Origin: Sunxiuqinia elliptica
GTDB lineage: Bacteria; Bacteroidota; Bacteroidia; Bacteroidales; Prolixibacteraceae
Assembly (NCBI RefSeq): GCF_900113005.1
Contig: NZ_FONW01000010.1
Span: 1-64,000 of the forward strand
Direction: 5' to 3'
DNA: 64,000 nt
This document shows, in pieces, positions 43,992 to 51,805 of this stretch. Under the pieces are notes generated by a model, which worked only from the letters and a program-made list of their open reading frames with translations, searched no databases and was not told where the DNA came from. Within the stretch, counting starts at the first letter, position 1, and the number at the start of each line of letters is the position of its first letter. Made by a program: the position numbers and the translations under genes.

Positions 43992-45491
43992 TTAAAACTG
44001 AATTTTAAAAACTTGCGCCATATCATCAACCACAGGAAAACCTCTTTCAATTTGCAAACCTTCAGTGGTCATTTTCCAAACAACATCCTGCTCTGAACCT
44101 AAAACAGACACATTTTTGATTTTCAAATTTGTTTTGGCAAACGCTTTCATCAGCAAGGATTCTTCAGCATTTGGACTTCCCAAAGTAGTTGCATAAACAA
44201 CATCATTTTTCATTGTATAGCGAATGTCTTTTTCCGAATACTTCACATTCAAAAAATCCTGGTGATTATTGAAATGCCCTTCCGGTTGCACCGTTGGTCC
44301 TTCGCCATACGAAATCCAAAGACGGGTGTCATAAATAGCTTCACCATATTTTTTAAGCCAATCTCCCATTGATAGCAAAATTTGCTGTTGTCCATTGGGA
44401 ATGGTTCCATCCGATTTTGGAGAAATATTAAGTAGCAATACACCATTCTTACTAACGATATCGATTAGCACATGAAGCACATCCGCAGCAGGCTTCAGAA
44501 CCAAGTCTTCGGTGTAGCACCAGCTTCCTGTGCTCAATGTCTCATCAGTCATCCAAACCTTCTCACCCATCTTGTTTTTGCGCGACTTTTCCAGATCATC
44601 AACACTAACGGTCAGCGGCAAATCATCCTGCTTCCGGACAATGACAACTTCCTTATCCTGCTTTTGCGCTTCATTCAAGTAATAAGCGCAAAACTTTTGG
44701 CGATAGCTTTCCGGGATTTGGTCTAACCACGAATCAAACCAAATAATATCGGGTTGATACTTATCGATGACTTCTTTCAACTTTCCAAACCATACTTCTT
44801 CCAGCCACTTCTCTTCCGGAATGTTGCCATACAAATAATCCAGCTCTGGATCATGTTTGGATTGAGGCATTCCTTCAATCAGCGGATAATGGCTATTCTC
44901 AAAGTTCTTCTCTCCTTCCTTTCCCCAATAACGTTGAAGATTTCGGGCATGATGGAAGGTTGTAATAAACTTCATCCCCCGCGCTTTAATCTCCTTTCCC
45001 AACTCCCCGGTTATATCTTGATGCGGTCCTTTATTCATCGCATTCCAGGGAGTAATTTCGCTATCCCACATCGAAAAGCCATCATGATGCTCGGCTACCG
45101 GACCAGCAAAACGAGCGCCCGCCTTTTCAAACAGATCAGCCCATTGGCTAGCATCAAAATGCTCGGCTTTAAACATGGGAACAAAGTCGTGATAGCCAAA
45201 TTCGGATGGATGTCCATACGTTTTTAGATGATGCTTATAAACGAGTCCATCAGACCAACCATGTTCAAAATGCATGTGTCGCGGATACCACTCCGTTTTA
45301 AAGGCTGGCACCGAATAAACACCCCAATGAAAATAGATGCCAAATTTGGCATTTTTAAACCAGTCAGGCTCCTCATTGTGCTTAGCCAATGATTCCCAGC
45401 TATCCTCATAACTTGAGGTTTGTTCCGATGAGGTTGTTCCACAACCAAAGAGAACAACCAGCATTATCAATAGAAAACTATTTCGTTTCAT
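43992..45491 (-). CDS. GH29 alpha-L-fucosidase lipoprotein
   Basis: 499 aa. Lipobox VLFGC (Cys17). The catalytic domain opens with WFKNAKFGIYFHWG (44-57), then HHDGFSMW (135-142), HHARN (180-184) and the nucleophile in IIWFDSWLD (Asp253). HWG and a C-terminal beta-sandwich without added domains fit the GH29-A branch, which is broad in specificity and acts on simple alpha-fucosides. It is last in the L-fucose operon, 12 nt after the dehydrogenase gene, so fucose release and fucose oxidation are under common control. Confidence 0.93.
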   Translation of the reverse strand: MKRNSFLLIMLVVLFGCGTTSSEQTSSYEDSWESLAKHNEEPDWFKNAKFGIYFHWGVYSVPAFKTEWYPRHMHFEHGWSDGLVYKHHLKTYGHPSEFGYHDFVPMFKAEHFDASQWADLFEKAGARFAGPVAEHHDGFSMWDSEITPWNAMNKGPHQDITGELGKEIKARGMKFITTFHHARNLQRYWGKEGEKNFENSHYPLIEGMPQSKHDPELDYLYGNIPEEKWLEEVWFGKLKEVIDKYQPDIIWFDSWLDQIPESYRQKFCAYYLNEAQKQDKEVVIVRKQDDLPLTVSVDDLEKSRKNKMGEKVWMTDETLSTGSWCYTEDLVLKPAADVLHVLIDIVSKNGVLLLNISPKSDGTIPNGQQQILLSMGDWLKKYGEAIYDTRLWISYGEGPTVQPEGHFNNHQDFLNVKYSEKDIRYTMKNDVVYATTLGSPNAEESLLMKAFAKTNLKIKNVSVLGSEQDVVWKMTTEGLQIERGFPVVDDMAQVFKIQF

Positions 45492-45503
45492 TTATCAATA
45501 TAT

Positions 45504-46520
45504 CTAGAATTGCACTAAAATCTTCAATAGTGAGCCGGGGCTTTCTGCCCATGTTTTCATCATCAATCCAGCTTTTTGCACCGTCACCACTTTCGACACT
45601 AACAGATCCAAGTTGGGTGACGTTTTGCTCAGGTATTTAATGACCGCTTCAAAGTCAGCCGGATTAGCATTGCGTGAGCCCATAATCTCCAATTCTTTCT
45701 GCACCCACAGTTTGGTCGGAATGGGCACATCGGTTCCGGCATAGCCAATACATACCACTCGACCAGCGAAAGCAACTTCTTCAATGGCACTTCGATAAGT
45801 ATGTGGATCTCCTGCAGCCTCCACTGCTACGGAAGGGCCATCGCCATGAGTCATTGACTGAACTTCGTCGTGCAAATCTTGTGTCCGAGAGTTGATTGTA
45901 AAGTCAGCTCCCAACTGTTTTGCAACGGTCAGTTTCTCATCGTCAATATCAACGGCAATTACTATTGCGCCTCTACGTGCAGCCCGAACAATTGCACCGG
46001 CCCCAATCATCCCACATCCAAAAACCATGACTGTATCCGAATCTGTCACCCGGGCATTGTCAATGGCGTGAAAGCCCACTGTCAAAGGCTCCACTAGGGC
46101 TAATTGAATTGCATTCAATGCATTAGCGACCAATACCTTCTCCCAAGGAACAGCAATAAATTCAGACATGGCACCATCGCGCTGTACTCCAAGCGTTTGG
46201 TTATACCGACAAGCATTATATCGTTTCTGCTTACACGATGTACATTGCCCACAATGAGTGTATGGAACGACCGTTACATTTTGCCCAATAGCTAATGAAT
46301 CTGGCACCTGATTCCCAAGAGTAACAATCTCAGCAGAAATCTCATGGCCAGGAATCCGGGGGTAAGTCACCATTGGATTCTTTCCTAAAAATGTACTCAA
46401 ATCTGATCCACAGAATCCAACGTATTTCACTTTCAATAAAACATCCCCGCTTCCAACTTCCGGCAATGGACGTTCAACGATCTTTATTTCACCAGCTTTC
46501 GCTATTTCTATTGCTTTCAT
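45504..46520 (-). CDS. Zinc-dependent medium-chain dehydrogenase (probable L-fucose-pathway dehydrogenase)
   Basis: 338 aa. Catalytic zinc ligands lie in GFCGSD (about 36-41) and PGHE. The structural zinc site is intact as CGQCTSCKQKRYNAC. The NAD(P) site is VFGCGMIGAGAI (about 167-178). The family includes sorbitol, threonine and galactitol dehydrogenases. In this operon it may oxidise L-fucose, 2-keto-3-deoxy-L-fuconate or lactaldehyde; which one cannot be told. A 140-bp spacer separates it from the lactonase gene. Confidence 0.85.
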   Translation of the reverse strand: MKAIEIAKAGEIKIVERPLPEVGSGDVLLKVKYVGFCGSDLSTFLGKNPMVTYPRIPGHEISAEIVTLGNQVPDSLAIGQNVTVVPYTHCGQCTSCKQKRYNACRYNQTLGVQRDGAMSEFIAVPWEKVLVANALNAIQLALVEPLTVGFHAIDNARVTDSDTVMVFGCGMIGAGAIVRAARRGAIVIAVDIDDEKLTVAKQLGADFTINSRTQDLHDEVQSMTHGDGPSVAVEAAGDPHTYRSAIEEVAFAGRVVCIGYAGTDVPIPTKLWVQKELEIMGSRNANPADFEAVIKYLSKTSPNLDLLVSKVVTVQKAGLMMKTWAESPGSLLKILVQF

Positions 46521-46530
46521 TTATTTATTA

Positions 46531-46563
46531 AGACATTAGATGTTAGAATTTAGCTATTAGATG
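46531..46563. repeat. Copy of the dispersed TTAGAT-type intergenic motif
   Basis: AGACATTAGATGTTAGAATT and a following TTAGC-TATTAGATG run lie in the spacer between the lactonase and dehydrogenase genes. The motif is related to those at 8144-8169 and 12121-12141. Confidence 0.5.
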
Positions 46564-46660
46564 CGCTATCCATACTCCGAAACCCAAAGCCCAAGCTTCA
46601 ACCTTTCAAGAAACTATTGCCCTCCAGAATGAGCTTTGCTTCTGGGTATTTCCGGACTTA

Positions 46661-47497
46661 TCATGAGGCCGACAACTGATAAATCTTCACGGCATTTTCA
46701 TAAAAAATCTGATGCTGTTCCTCGCTGGTTAACTGCTTCATCGCTTTGTTAACTACTTGAATCCAACAAGCATATCGAGTAGCTACCAAGCATACCGGCC
46801 AGTCAGAACCGAACATCAAGCGTGAAGGTCCAAATGCCTCCAATACCATATCAAAATATGGCTGTAGCTGGGCTTCGGTCCAGTGCCAGTAATCTGCTTC
46901 GGTAACCATCCCACTGAGTTTACAGGCAACATTAGGGCGAAGTGCCAACTCCCTCAGATTTTTACTCCAGTTTTCAATTTCATTATTTCGAATATTGGGT
47001 TTGGCTATGTGATCCACGACAAACTGCTGCTCTGGATGTTGATCGACAAACCGGATTGTTTGTGGTAACTGATGTTCAAAAATCAGGATATCATACACCA
47101 AACCATAGTTCTTCAATAAGGCCACCCCTCGATTAAACGCTTTCCCCAAGATAAACTCAGGATCAGGTTCTCCCTGTACCACATGCCGTACCCCTTTTAA
47201 CCAAGGATTGTGCGAATACTTTTCCAGAAGAGATTCAATTGCGGCATCACGCAAAGGCATCCACCCAACAACTCCTTTCATGAATTTATTTTCGATCGCC
47301 AGTTGCAGCAACCAAGCTGTCTCTTCCATGCTTTGCCTGGCCTGAACGGTAACAACACCTTCAACACTGTTCTCATCCAATTCAATTGCCAGATCTTCTG
47401 GAAAGTAGTTTCTCCGAATCGTTGCCATGTCGTCATCAATCCATCCAAATTCTTCGGAATTATAGGACCAAAAATGATGATGTGAATCAATTATCAT
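46661..47497 (-). CDS. Amidohydrolase-family sugar lactonase (L-fucono-1,5-lactonase type)
   Basis: 278 aa from the ATG at 47497, whose protein begins MIIDSHHHFW. A TTG at 47533 would overlap the upstream gene and add 12 residues not seen in the family. HHHFW carries the metal-binding HxH; VVDHIAKPN, CKLSGMVTEADYW and FGSDWPVC complete the amidohydrolase barrel of the COG3618 group. Members hydrolyse L-fucono- or L-rhamnono-lactone to the aldonate. Its gene follows the aldo/keto reductase by 10 nt. Confidence 0.88.
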   Translation of the reverse strand: MIIDSHHHFWSYNSEEFGWIDDDMATIRRNYFPEDLAIELDENSVEGVVTVQARQSMEETAWLLQLAIENKFMKGVVGWMPLRDAAIESLLEKYSHNPWLKGVRHVVQGEPDPEFILGKAFNRGVALLKNYGLVYDILIFEHQLPQTIRFVDQHPEQQFVVDHIAKPNIRNNEIENWSKNLRELALRPNVACKLSGMVTEADYWHWTEAQLQPYFDMVLEAFGPSRLMFGSDWPVCLVATRYACWIQVVNKAMKQLTSEEQHQIFYENAVKIYQLSAS

Positions 47498-47507
47498 AGT
47501 CTCAGTT

Positions 47508-48551
47508 TTATACGAAAGGATACGTAGGATCAATCACTCCTCGTGTTTTAAGCTCGTCCCAAAAAGCCCGCGGCAATTCAGTTTCCAACACTCGCTTATT
47601 ATTGGCCATTCGCTTGGGCTTACTCGGATTAAGAGCTACGGCCTTAATCTGAGGTGCAGACAAGGCAAACTTCAAGCAGGCATCGCCAGGCTTCACCTGA
47701 TACTTTTGGCAAACCTTGAAAAAGTTTTCTCGCCATTTAAAAAGTTTTTGGTCAGCAAGATTCGTTGGATTCGGAATGCGGTAATCGAAATAGGCTCCTC
47801 CAGTTAGAAATCCGGCATTAAAAATTGCCGAATTAATCACACAGGTTCCATTGTCATCCAGTTGCCGAATAAAATCAACGATAGCCTGAGGATGATGATA
47901 AAGCGTAAATTTATTGGCAAACATCACCCAGTCAAAATTGACGTACTGGTACAGCTCCAAAATAACAGACCAATCCTTTGCACCAATTCCAACGGCCTTA
48001 ACTTCTCCCTTTTCCTTTAGCTCAAACAAAGCCCGATAAGCACCTAAAATATCGGTCATCCGTTGCTGACGGTCATTTTCATTTTTGGCGGCCGCTAAGT
48101 ACTCATCCGGATCATGAACAGATACCACTTGCTGTTTATACTTCGGCCCCAGTAGTTGAGCTCCTTGCTGCCAACATTCCAGGATACCATCGTAACTGAT
48201 CTTCTGAACAGCATCGTATTTCAAATTAGCCCACGCCCCCGGCTCGAATGTTGGTTCAGTGGTTTTCAAGGGTACCCGATACCAAGCTAACTTATTACTA
48301 ATGGTAATCTGCCGGGGATCAATTCCCAATTCATCCAATCCTTGACCAATGACTTCCAAAGCCAATCCAGCTCCGTATTTCCCTGCACTATCAATCATCA
48401 CAGGGCCATCCGCTACCTTGAACCATTCCTTCATCAGGGCTAGTTTCTCACTCTTACTTAACGCTCGATACAAATTACCTAAATAGCTTGTCCCATAAAT
48501 TATTCGCGGGAAATTCAATTGGCAATTAGCCTTTGTATTTATCTTACTCAT
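47508..48551 (-). CDS. Aldo/keto reductase, L-fucose (D-threo-aldose) 1-dehydrogenase type
   Basis: 347 aa from the ATG at 48551, which overlaps the mutarotase stop by 8 nt; the longer frame would run deeper into that gene. IIYGTSYLGNLY near the N-terminus, IDSAGKYGAGLALEVIG (with the catalytic Asp and Tyr), ISNKL (Lys) and VVSVHDPDEY (His) form the AKR tetrad. The match is to D-threo-aldose 1-dehydrogenases, which oxidise L-fucose to L-fuconolactone with NAD(P)+. This is step one of non-phosphorylative fucose breakdown, followed by the lactonase next door. Confidence 0.87.
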   Translation of the reverse strand: MSKINTKANCQLNFPRIIYGTSYLGNLYRALSKSEKLALMKEWFKVADGPVMIDSAGKYGAGLALEVIGQGLDELGIDPRQITISNKLAWYRVPLKTTEPTFEPGAWANLKYDAVQKISYDGILECWQQGAQLLGPKYKQQVVSVHDPDEYLAAAKNENDRQQRMTDILGAYRALFELKEKGEVKAVGIGAKDWSVILELYQYVNFDWVMFANKFTLYHHPQAIVDFIRQLDDNGTCVINSAIFNAGFLTGGAYFDYRIPNPTNLADQKLFKWRENFFKVCQKYQVKPGDACLKFALSAPQIKAVALNPSKPKRMANNKRVLETELPRAFWDELKTRGVIDPTYPFV

Positions 48552-48939
48552 GGGCTTGTTTTTGCCGGCCATCAATCGCATCAAAAGTCTGCCGTTGATC
48601 CATCTCATAAATACGTTCCATCAACACCCACTTTTCGCCAGCGGTTGCCTCAGAACTGGTGCGTTGAAACTGAGAAACGTAAGCCTCCCATTCCGCTTGT
48701 CTTGGTTTCTCCGCCAAGGCCTTCATTGCCGCGTCATGATCAAAATCCGCAACTGTATCCATAATCATAAACAGCCTGTTTTCGTGGATGTAGATTTCCA
48801 TATCGAGGATTCCAATCTCCTTCATCCCTTGGCTTATTTCGGGCCAAGACGCTTCAGGCTGATGCACTTTTTTATAGGCTTCAATCAATGCTGGATCATT
48901 TTCCAGTTGAATTGTTTTACAGTATCTCTTAAACTTCAT
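48544..48939 (-). CDS. L-rhamnose/L-fucose mutarotase family protein
   Basis: 131 aa from the ATG at 48939 (MKFKRYCKTIQLENDP). The preceding 20 codons have no family resemblance and would start near the operator region. ALIEAYKKVHQPEASWPEI, MEIYIHENRLFMIMDTV and AEWEAYVSQFQ match the RhaM-like fold. It is about 25 residues longer and clearly different from the mutarotase at 8204-8527. As first gene of the L-fucose operon it would supply the anomer used by the dehydrogenase encoded next. Confidence 0.87.
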   Translation of the reverse strand: MKFKRYCKTIQLENDPALIEAYKKVHQPEASWPEISQGMKEIGILDMEIYIHENRLFMIMDTVADFDHDAAMKALAEKPRQAEWEAYVSQFQRTSSEATAGEKWVLMERIYEMDQRQTFDAIDGRQKQAHE

Positions 48940-49014
48940 TGCAACCTGTTTTATCAACTTCAAATTTTCAATAAAGAATTCATTGATTCCAAACGACATA
49001 TCCAGATATTATCA

Positions 49015-49040
49015 TGCAAAGCTTTGCGCTAAGCTTTGCA
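49015..49040. promoter_or_regulatory. Overlapping palindromes, probable LacI-family operator
   Basis: TGCAAAGCTT (49015-49024) and AAGCTTTGCA (49031-49040) are exact reverse complements around TGCGCT. The left arm also forms the 12-bp perfect palindrome GCAAAGCTTTGC (49016-49027). The site lies between the divergent mutarotase operon and the LacI gene, about 76 bp upstream of the former and 85 bp upstream of the latter. One bound repressor dimer could control both. Confidence 0.7.
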
Positions 49041-49106
49041 ATTTAAAAAAACTACTAAAGAACATATGCAGTTGCTTTTCAACACCTCTTCATTGAAAGA
49101 AAAAAC

Positions 49107-49114
49107 TATTTTTG
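49107..49114 (+). promoter_or_regulatory. Possible -7 element for the LacI gene
   Basis: TATTTTTG matches TAnnTTTG but ends 10 nt before the annotated ATG, which would give an almost leaderless transcript. No matching -33 box was found. A start at the later ATG (49131) would ease this. Confidence 0.35.
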
Positions 49115-49124
49115 TGAAAAGAGG

Positions 49125-50180
49125 ATGACTATGACGAGCAGGCACATTTCATTAAAAGACCTGGCTAAAGAACTAAATGTATCCATCTCCACGGTTTCGA
49201 GAGCGCTGAGAGATCATCCCGACATTAGTTCTGAAGTGAAAGAGAAAGTAAAGCAATTAGCTCTCTCCAAAAACTACACGCCCAACCCGCTAGCAATGGG
49301 TTTACTAAAACAGGAAACCCGCATGATTGGTGTGATTGTTCCTGATTTGGTTACTCATTTTTATGCTTCCATTATTTCAGGGATTGAGCAAGTAGCCAAT
49401 GAGATGGGCTATTTTATTTTACTCGCCAGCTCAAATGAATCGGTTGAAAAAGAGAAACAAGCCATTGAGAATTTGTTAAAAGCCAGGGTTGAAGGTTTTA
49501 TTATTTGTCAGACACAGGAAACCCAGAGCACAGAGCATTTCGAAGCCTTGATCGAACGGAGTATTCCCTTGGTCTTTTTTGATCGTATTTGCCTTTCCGA
49601 TCGGGTTCCTACGGTGACTGTTGACAACAAAGCCGCAGCCCAGAAAATTACGCAGCATTTTTATCAGCAGGGCTATCGCCGAATTGCCTTTATATCAGGA
49701 CCCGACCAGCTAAATATTACGAAGGAGCGTATGGCTGGCTACCTGGAAGGGCTAAAACAATCTGGTCTTCCCGAAGATCCAGAACTAATTGAGCACTGCA
49801 ACCTATCATTTGAATCAGCCAAACAAGCAATGGCCCGACTGCTGGATACTGCCAATCCTCCTGATGCTGTATTTGGCATTAACGACACAGTAGCTTTTGC
49901 AGCGATGCAAAAAATTAAAGAACGGGGATTAAAAATTCCCGATAACGTTGGCTTAGTTGGGTTTACAGACGATTTTCATGCGATGGTGGTTGATCCTCCC
50001 TTAACCTCAATCACTCACCCTACTTATGCTATTGGGCAAGAAGCAGCTCGCCTGTTCTTCCAAAGCAAGGACAACAAGCAGTATTCCACACCCGTTGTAT
50101 TACAAACCCAATTGATCATTCGGAAATCTTCTCAAAAGACATGTCATGGAGATCATGATGATGCAGAAACGGCTTGGTGA
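49125..50180 (+). CDS. LacI-family transcriptional regulator
   Basis: 351 aa. The HTH is ISLKDLAKELNVSISTVSRAL (about 8-28), followed by the hinge helix (NPLAMGLLKQ) and a periplasmic-binding-like effector domain (TRMIGVIVPDLVTHFYASII, GFTDDFHAMVVDPPLTSI). It is divergent from the L-fucose operon and very likely represses it, responding to fucose or an oxidation product. ATG at 49125 or 49131. It is followed after 24 nt by the hemerythrin gene, so the three plus-strand genes may share a transcript. Confidence 0.93.
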   Translation: MTMTSRHISLKDLAKELNVSISTVSRALRDHPDISSEVKEKVKQLALSKNYTPNPLAMGLLKQETRMIGVIVPDLVTHFYASIISGIEQVANEMGYFILLASSNESVEKEKQAIENLLKARVEGFIICQTQETQSTEHFEALIERSIPLVFFDRICLSDRVPTVTVDNKAAAQKITQHFYQQGYRRIAFISGPDQLNITKERMAGYLEGLKQSGLPEDPELIEHCNLSFESAKQAMARLLDTANPPDAVFGINDTVAFAAMQKIKERGLKIPDNVGLVGFTDDFHAMVVDPPLTSITHPTYAIGQEAARLFFQSKDNKQYSTPVVLQTQLIIRKSSQKTCHGDHDDAETAW

Positions 50181-50204
50181 TAATAGAGAACTAAACACAA
50201 CGAT

Positions 50205-50657
50205 ATGACTACAACTACTAACGACAATGAAAAACGGTTAAAGTGGCATAAAGCTTACGAAACCGGAATTGAAAGAATTGACTTTGAACACAAAGTTTTT
50301 CTGGAGTTGATTAACTCCTTTTGTTACGCCATCAATAATCAACTAGCGGCTAAAGATTTGAGCCGACTCATCTCTGAAATAGAAAAATATGCTGAGTTTC
50401 ATTTCATCAGCGAAGAGAATTTCATGAGACGTATCAATTATCCCGATTACAATAAACACCAGAAAGACCATTTTGAGCTGCTGGAATACCTCAATCTTTA
50501 TAAACACAAAGCAGAGGATTTTGGTCAATATGCCCGTTTCCTGCACCAATGGTTTGTGAACCACACCATTCATGAGGATATTAAAATAAAAACCTTCATT
50601 CAGGAAAACAACATTGATGTCGATCAATATTATTATAACCTAAACATTAGCAAGTGA
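50205..50657 (+). CDS. Bacteriohemerythrin
   Basis: 150 aa, single domain, no signal peptide. The diiron ligand set is complete and correctly spaced: His29 (DFEHK), His66 and Glu70 (FHFISEE), His85 and His89 (HQKDH), His120 and Asp125 (NHTIHED). Such proteins bind O2 (or NO) reversibly and store, deliver or sense it. The stop codon overlaps the GTG start of the histidine kinase gene, suggesting that oxygen or NO binding feeds the kinase. Confidence 0.95.
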   Translation: MTTTTNDNEKRLKWHKAYETGIERIDFEHKVFLELINSFCYAINNQLAAKDLSRLISEIEKYAEFHFISEENFMRRINYPDYNKHQKDHFELLEYLNLYKHKAEDFGQYARFLHQWFVNHTIHEDIKIKTFIQENNIDVDQYYYNLNISK

Positions 50658-51745
50658 AAGACTTTAGGCAACCCAAACTTCTAATCGTTGATGATAAACA
50701 GGAGAATACCGAGCTAATTACCAAATTACTCCATCCACTGGATTTTGAGGTACTCCAAGCGACATCGTGTAAACAAACACTTGACCTATGCGAACAAATT
50801 GAATTTGAACTAGTCTTACTCGATGTCAGAATGCCAGTCAATAGTTTTGAAACATGCCATAAGATAAAATCATCAAAAAAGAATCAGGAAACGCCAGTGA
50901 TTTTCCTGGCCGAGAAGACCGATTTCGAAAACATTTCTGAAGCCTTTAAACACAGTTGCAGGGATATTATTTTGAAACCTTTTCAAGCCGAAGAACTTCT
51001 TTCGAAAGTAACGATCCATACATTGATTCAGCAGCAACAAAAGCAACTTAACCAGCTGATTGAAACGCGCAATCAAATCTATTCGTTGATTGCCCATGAT
51101 CTTCGCAATCCATTCAATGCATTAATCGGTCTATCTGATCTAATTTTGAAAGACCTGAATGATTCAGATCCACACAAGCAAAACGTTAAGCTAATCAACG
51201 GGATTTCGAACCAGACGTTAAACTTACTGGATGAGCTTTTAAGTTATTCCCGAAACATACAAACAGGACAAATAGCAAGCAGTCAAAAGATTTTAGCCAA
51301 ACAAATCATTGAGGAAGCAATCAATACAATTTCTTGTTCTGCGGCATTAAAGAAGATCACCATCACCTTTTCCTGCGAACCAGAGGTGAAAATTTCTGGC
51401 GATCGAAATATCTTGCTTAGCGCCATTAGGAACCTATTGAGTAACGCCATCAAATTCACGCGTATTAATGGGCACATAGCAATTGACACCAAGGCAACCA
51501 ATGACTGTCTGGAAATTGCTATTTCGGACAACGGCATTGGCATGGATGAAACAACAATCAATAACCTGTTCAACTTAAAAAATCGTGTTAGCCTGAAAGG
51601 GACAGCCGGAGAAGCAGGAACAGGCTTTGGACTTATATTAACCAAAGAACTAATCAACTTACATCAAGGGGAGATTGAAGTCAACAGCAAGCTGAATGAG
51701 GGCTCTACCTTTACGCTCAAATTACCAATTCAAGAAAGTAACTAG
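50654..51745 (+). CDS. Receiver-histidine kinase hybrid (REC-HisKA-HATPase)
   Basis: 363 aa from a GTG at 50654 (GTGA overlap with the hemerythrin gene). An N-terminal receiver domain has the phospho-acceptor Asp57 (LLDVRMP) and LKPF. It is followed by a coiled-coil linker rich in Gln (about 125-140), the H-box IAHDLRNPFNAL (His148) and an ATPase domain with N-box NLLSNAIKFT, DNGIGM and GTGFGLIL. No membrane segment or DNA-binding output is present, so it is a soluble kinase regulated through its own receiver. Targets are unknown. Confidence 0.93.
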   Translation: MKDFRQPKLLIVDDKQENTELITKLLHPLDFEVLQATSCKQTLDLCEQIEFELVLLDVRMPVNSFETCHKIKSSKKNQETPVIFLAEKTDFENISEAFKHSCRDIILKPFQAEELLSKVTIHTLIQQQQKQLNQLIETRNQIYSLIAHDLRNPFNALIGLSDLILKDLNDSDPHKQNVKLINGISNQTLNLLDELLSYSRNIQTGQIASSQKILAKQIIEEAINTISCSAALKKITITFSCEPEVKISGDRNILLSAIRNLLSNAIKFTRINGHIAIDTKATNDCLEIAISDNGIGMDETTINNLFNLKNRVSLKGTAGEAGTGFGLILTKELINLHQGEIEVNSKLNEGSTFTLKLPIQESN

Positions 51746-51751
51746 CCGAAA

Positions 51752-51783
51752 AAAGGGTAACAGCTCATTCGCAATTACCCTTT
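51752..51783 (-). terminator. Terminator between convergent kinase and GH2 genes
   Basis: AAAGGGTAA (51752-51760) pairs exactly with TTACCCTTT (51775-51783) over a 14-nt loop. Read on the minus strand the stem runs into UUUUUU (51749-51754 region), ending the GH2 transcript. On the plus strand the tail is weaker but may also stop the kinase transcript. Confidence 0.8.
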
Positions 51784-51805
51784 CCCAATTGAGATTCTCC
51801 CAATA

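Noticed and set aside
31305-48608. Upstream TTG starts extending several genes (for example near 33331, 34911, 38552, 43196, 47533)
   Set aside because: In each case an ATG a few codons later gives a normal signal peptide, family start or shorter overlap; the TTG extensions add residues without resemblance.
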